From Phycisphaerales bacterium AB-hyl4 (lineage in GTDB: Bacteria; Planctomycetota; Phycisphaerae; Phycisphaerales; Phycisphaeraceae), in contig JBGUBD010000004.1 of the NCBI GenBank assembly GCA_041821185.1, positions 62,001 to 126,000 of the forward strand: a stretch of DNA of 64,000 bases, read 5' to 3'. Positions 61,746 to 64,000 of this stretch are shown here, piece after piece; the first letter of the stretch is position 1, and every line of letters starts with the position of its first letter. The notes beneath the pieces are model-generated. The model saw nothing but the letters and a program-made list of their open reading frames with translations, made no database searches and was not told where the DNA came from. Both the position numbers and the translations under genes were made by a program.

Positions 61746-63785
61746 ATGAACATCAGGCGAGGAATGGGTTCGTTGGCATCTTTGGTCATCGCGTGGAGTA
61801 CTGTCGCAATGGGAGCAACCGGCGTCTCGACCTCATTGGAAGGTAAGGCAGCGGAGTTTCTGGCCGATCGCATGGCGGAACCGCTTGAATGGCAAAATTC
61901 GCTCCATCCTGATGGGGAAGACCGGGTCGAATTCAGCCTTTTCAAAGAGGGACGCCCCGGGGTGGCGATTCTGCTCCCGGTGGACCCGACGCCGCTGGAC
62001 AGGACGGCCGCCGAGAAATTGAGCCAGTGGCTTGAGGCGATGGGCGGCGAGGCGTTCCCCGTGGTGCAGGAAGGGGCAGTCTCCCTTGAGGCGTATCCGC
62101 ACGTGATCAGCATCGGGGATACGGACCTGCTACGGAGTGTCGGCGTCATAGAACATTCGGTGCTCGGCCGAGCCGGACTGGGCATGGACGGGTACACCAT
62201 CGCTTACCGCGACGGCGACCTGTTCCTGCTCGGTGGCGAACGCATCGGTCCTATTTATGCAGTTCTCGCGCTGTTGGAGGAGGACCTGGGGTTCCGGTGG
62301 TATTCACCGGTCGCCAACAGGGTGCCGGACATGCCGGAAAACGGCACCGTCACGGTCACCCCCCGATCCGGCACGCCGGCGTTCCAGTGGCGCGAACATA
62401 CATACTGGCCTGCCTGGCGCACGACCGAGGGCAGCGAACTTTGGAATGTGCAGAATCGACTCAGCGGCATCAACCCGACGATCCGACCTGAATGGGGCGG
62501 CCACATGAAATGGGCGCGATGGTGGGTTCACAGCTTCCTGGGATATGTACGGCCGAATGATCATTTTGAAGAGCACCCCGAATGGTTCTCCTATCGGGAC
62601 GGCGAACGCCAGGGGCAATGGAACAGAACCTCGTTGTGCCTGAGCAACGAAGAGATGCGCTACTATTTCGTGACGCGTGTGCGTGAGCAGTTGCAGGAAA
62701 ATCCAGATGTGCGCTGGGTCGACCTGTCCCCGCCGGATCGCGATGACATGTGTCTTTGTGATGACTGCCGAATGCTTCGGCGACGCTGGGGCGGCAAGGG
62801 CGGAACGGTTCTCCACCTGGCCAACGAAGTGGCTGAAGCGTTGGAAGATGAATTCCCGAAGGTAACGTTCTCGCCGCTGGTTTACTGGACCACCAAAGGG
62901 GCCCCGCCCCGCTCCGTTGACATTCAGGCGCGCCCCAACGTGGTGGTGAAATACTGCAGCGACTGGACCGGCATCCGCCATCCCTATTATTCCATGCGCG
63001 ATGTCGAAAGGGACCGCAGCAACTTCGAACGCTGGCGCGAAATCAGCAACGGTCGGCTCCTGTTGTGGCACTATACGACGTTCCACTACCGCAGGCCGGT
63101 GCTCGATCCACAGCCGACGATCGACGTCTTTGCCGACAATCTCCGATTCTGGAGCGAGAATGGCGTGGAAATGGTTTATGCAGAGTCGGCTCACAACGCG
63201 CCTCAGGATCGAGACATTGAACGAGCCTGGATCTTCAGCAAATTGATGTGGGATCCGAGCCTGGACGTCGATGCGCTATACGAGGATGTTACTCGCGGAT
63301 ACTACGGCAAAGCTGCTCCGGCACTGCTGGCGTACAAAGATCTGCTCGACCTCTATTTTGATACCTACGGCGATCGCGACATGAGAAGGTTCTGGCAGGT
63401 GACGGTCCCCGAAGAGGAGTTCCTGCAACACGGGTTTACGGAACAGGCGAACCAGATTTTCGAGAAGGCGGTGACCCTAGCCGATTCCGATGAGATCCTG
63501 CAACGGGTGAAAGTCGCCTGGCTACCGGTTGTGTTTGCGGAAATGCTGCTGTTGGAAGATCAGATGATCGAAGGTCAGCTACCTTCCGAGGAGGCGCTTG
63601 ATTCGCTGATCCAACGATGGCAGGACCTGGCATCGGCGTGCGAGCCTCACAAGACGACAGGCGTTTTGGATGGGTTCAAATCGGATAAACTGGCCGACCG
63701 TCTGACGAATCAGTACGAAGCGGCAATGGAAGGGCAGGAAGTGGTTGACGAACGAGGTGAATCCCGAGAAGGCGAAGCGCACTGA
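61746..63785 (+). CDS. DUF4838 secreted protein
   Basis: A 679-residue protein with a signal peptide (MGSLASLVIAWSTVAMGATG). An N-terminal alpha-glucuronidase-like domain (GRAGLGMDGYTIAYRDGDLFLLGGERIGPIYAVLALLEEDLGFRWYSPV) is followed by DUF4838: FEEHPEWFSYRDGERQGQ, WVDLSPPDRDDMCLCDDC, FPKVTFSPLVYW, WHYTTFHYRRPVLDPQPTI and MVYAESAHNAPQDRDIERAWIFSKLMWDP. The CxCDDC cluster matches the one in the other DUF4838 protein (37893-40013). The start at 61746 has AAAAAGG 8-9 bases upstream; an earlier ATG at 61722 is less likely. Confidence 0.82.
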   Translation: MNIRRGMGSLASLVIAWSTVAMGATGVSTSLEGKAAEFLADRMAEPLEWQNSLHPDGEDRVEFSLFKEGRPGVAILLPVDPTPLDRTAAEKLSQWLEAMGGEAFPVVQEGAVSLEAYPHVISIGDTDLLRSVGVIEHSVLGRAGLGMDGYTIAYRDGDLFLLGGERIGPIYAVLALLEEDLGFRWYSPVANRVPDMPENGTVTVTPRSGTPAFQWREHTYWPAWRTTEGSELWNVQNRLSGINPTIRPEWGGHMKWARWWVHSFLGYVRPNDHFEEHPEWFSYRDGERQGQWNRTSLCLSNEEMRYYFVTRVREQLQENPDVRWVDLSPPDRDDMCLCDDCRMLRRRWGGKGGTVLHLANEVAEALEDEFPKVTFSPLVYWTTKGAPPRSVDIQARPNVVVKYCSDWTGIRHPYYSMRDVERDRSNFERWREISNGRLLLWHYTTFHYRRPVLDPQPTIDVFADNLRFWSENGVEMVYAESAHNAPQDRDIERAWIFSKLMWDPSLDVDALYEDVTRGYYGKAAPALLAYKDLLDLYFDTYGDRDMRRFWQVTVPEEEFLQHGFTEQANQIFEKAVTLADSDEILQRVKVAWLPVVFAEMLLLEDQMIEGQLPSEEALDSLIQRWQDLASACEPHKTTGVLDGFKSDKLADRLTNQYEAAMEGQEVVDERGESREGEAH

Positions 63786-64000
63786 AATCGTAGACAAACA
63801 TTTACCTCCCTCCGTTCTGTTTACATGCTATTTACCAGACCAGCATTTGGAGCAAGCGTTGATTGCGATCTCCAAGCAGCGTCCCCGGCTGTTCCTCCCG
63901 CCGGAACGTGAAAGACGCGTGAAGCAACATATCCGCTCCGATGCCATGCTCGGCGCGTTCTTTGAAACAATGCGTGCCCAGGCTGACGCCATGCTTGACC
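63757..64000 (+). CDS. Heparinase II/III-like protein, 3' end outside window
   Basis: A frame open to the window end and overlapping the last 29 bases of the DUF4838 gene. QRPRLFLPPERERRVKQHIRSDAMLGAFFETMRAQADAML is the kind of N-terminal stretch (hPRLfl.pe…lr..i..d…) that starts heparinase II/III-family polysaccharide lyases. There is no ATG before this region; the GTG at 63757 is the only usual start in frame, and its position suggests translational coupling. Only about 81 residues are visible, so the assignment is tentative. Confidence 0.4.
   Translation, partial: MNPEKAKRTEIVDKHLPPSVLFTCYLPDQHLEQALIAISKQRPRLFLPPERERRVKQHIRSDAMLGAFFETMRAQADAMLD

Overview
The window is GC-rich bacterial chromosome and reads like a planctomycete, most likely of the Phycisphaerae. 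The pointers are two short-tailed PEP-CTERM exported proteins, two solitary pseudopilin-like proteins with the [13 protein letters not shown] start, several large DUF4838 and DUF4091 (GH123-like) glycosidase-type proteins, and phage/plasmid-type primase and sigma relics. This placement is inference from gene content; no rRNA is present.

Region 1 (1-8.9 kb) is ordinary chromosome: a DUF2062 membrane protein cut by the window edge, an FAD-dependent oxidoreductase, two unrecognised proteins, a nitroreductase, a large secreted TPR protein with an HExxH peptidase motif, a class V aminotransferase, a DUF2892 protein and tRNA-Ser(GCU).

Region 2 (8.99-26.73 kb) is a 17.7-kb integrated island. A 21-bp perfect direct repeat lies at the 3' end of tRNA-Ser and again at 26,714-26,734. 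The left half carries an excisionase-like gene overlapping a tyrosine integrase, a Gam-like nuclease inhibitor, a RadA-like ATPase, small unknown genes and a large serine recombinase. The right half is a sulfate-acquisition operon on the minus strand: cysK, lipoprotein sulfate-binding protein, YezD-like protein, outer-membrane porin, cysT, cysW, cysA and chrA. Divergent from it is a sigma-54 activator gene. A -24/-12 promoter in front of cysK and a palindrome in the shared intergenic region suggest the operon is switched on by that activator.

Region 3 (26.7-50.8 kb) starts with an integrase relic and a truncated gene and ends with primase, sigma, HTH and transposase relics. Two 187-bp direct copies of an unidentified repeat (28,335 and 50,604) bracket about 22 kb. 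Between them is a 16-kb minus-strand carbohydrate cassette that reads, in transcription order: GntR-type regulator with its own strong promoter and palindromic operator, PEP-CTERM protein, pseudopilin, two tandem DUF4091 proteins, DUF4838 protein, six-hairpin glycosidase-like protein, PIG-L deacetylase, two alpha/beta hydrolases, SDR and enolase-superfamily dehydratase. Exported proteins probably process a glycan outside; cytoplasmic enzymes handle sugar acids and esters.

Region 4 (51.4-64 kb) is a second carbohydrate locus with the same kinds of parts: a LacI-type regulator, a DUF4091 protein, a ricin/CBM protein, a PEP-CTERM protein, a pseudopilin, a DUF4838 protein and the start of a heparinase-like gene. 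A 14-bp near-palindrome (consensus ATGTCGCGCGACAT) sits on or next to the -10 region of three promoters here and is a good candidate operator for the LacI protein.

The least explained items are the paired 187-bp repeats, the recurring regulator/PEP-CTERM/pseudopilin/DUF4091/DUF4838 combination, and the mobile sigma-54-controlled sulfur island.
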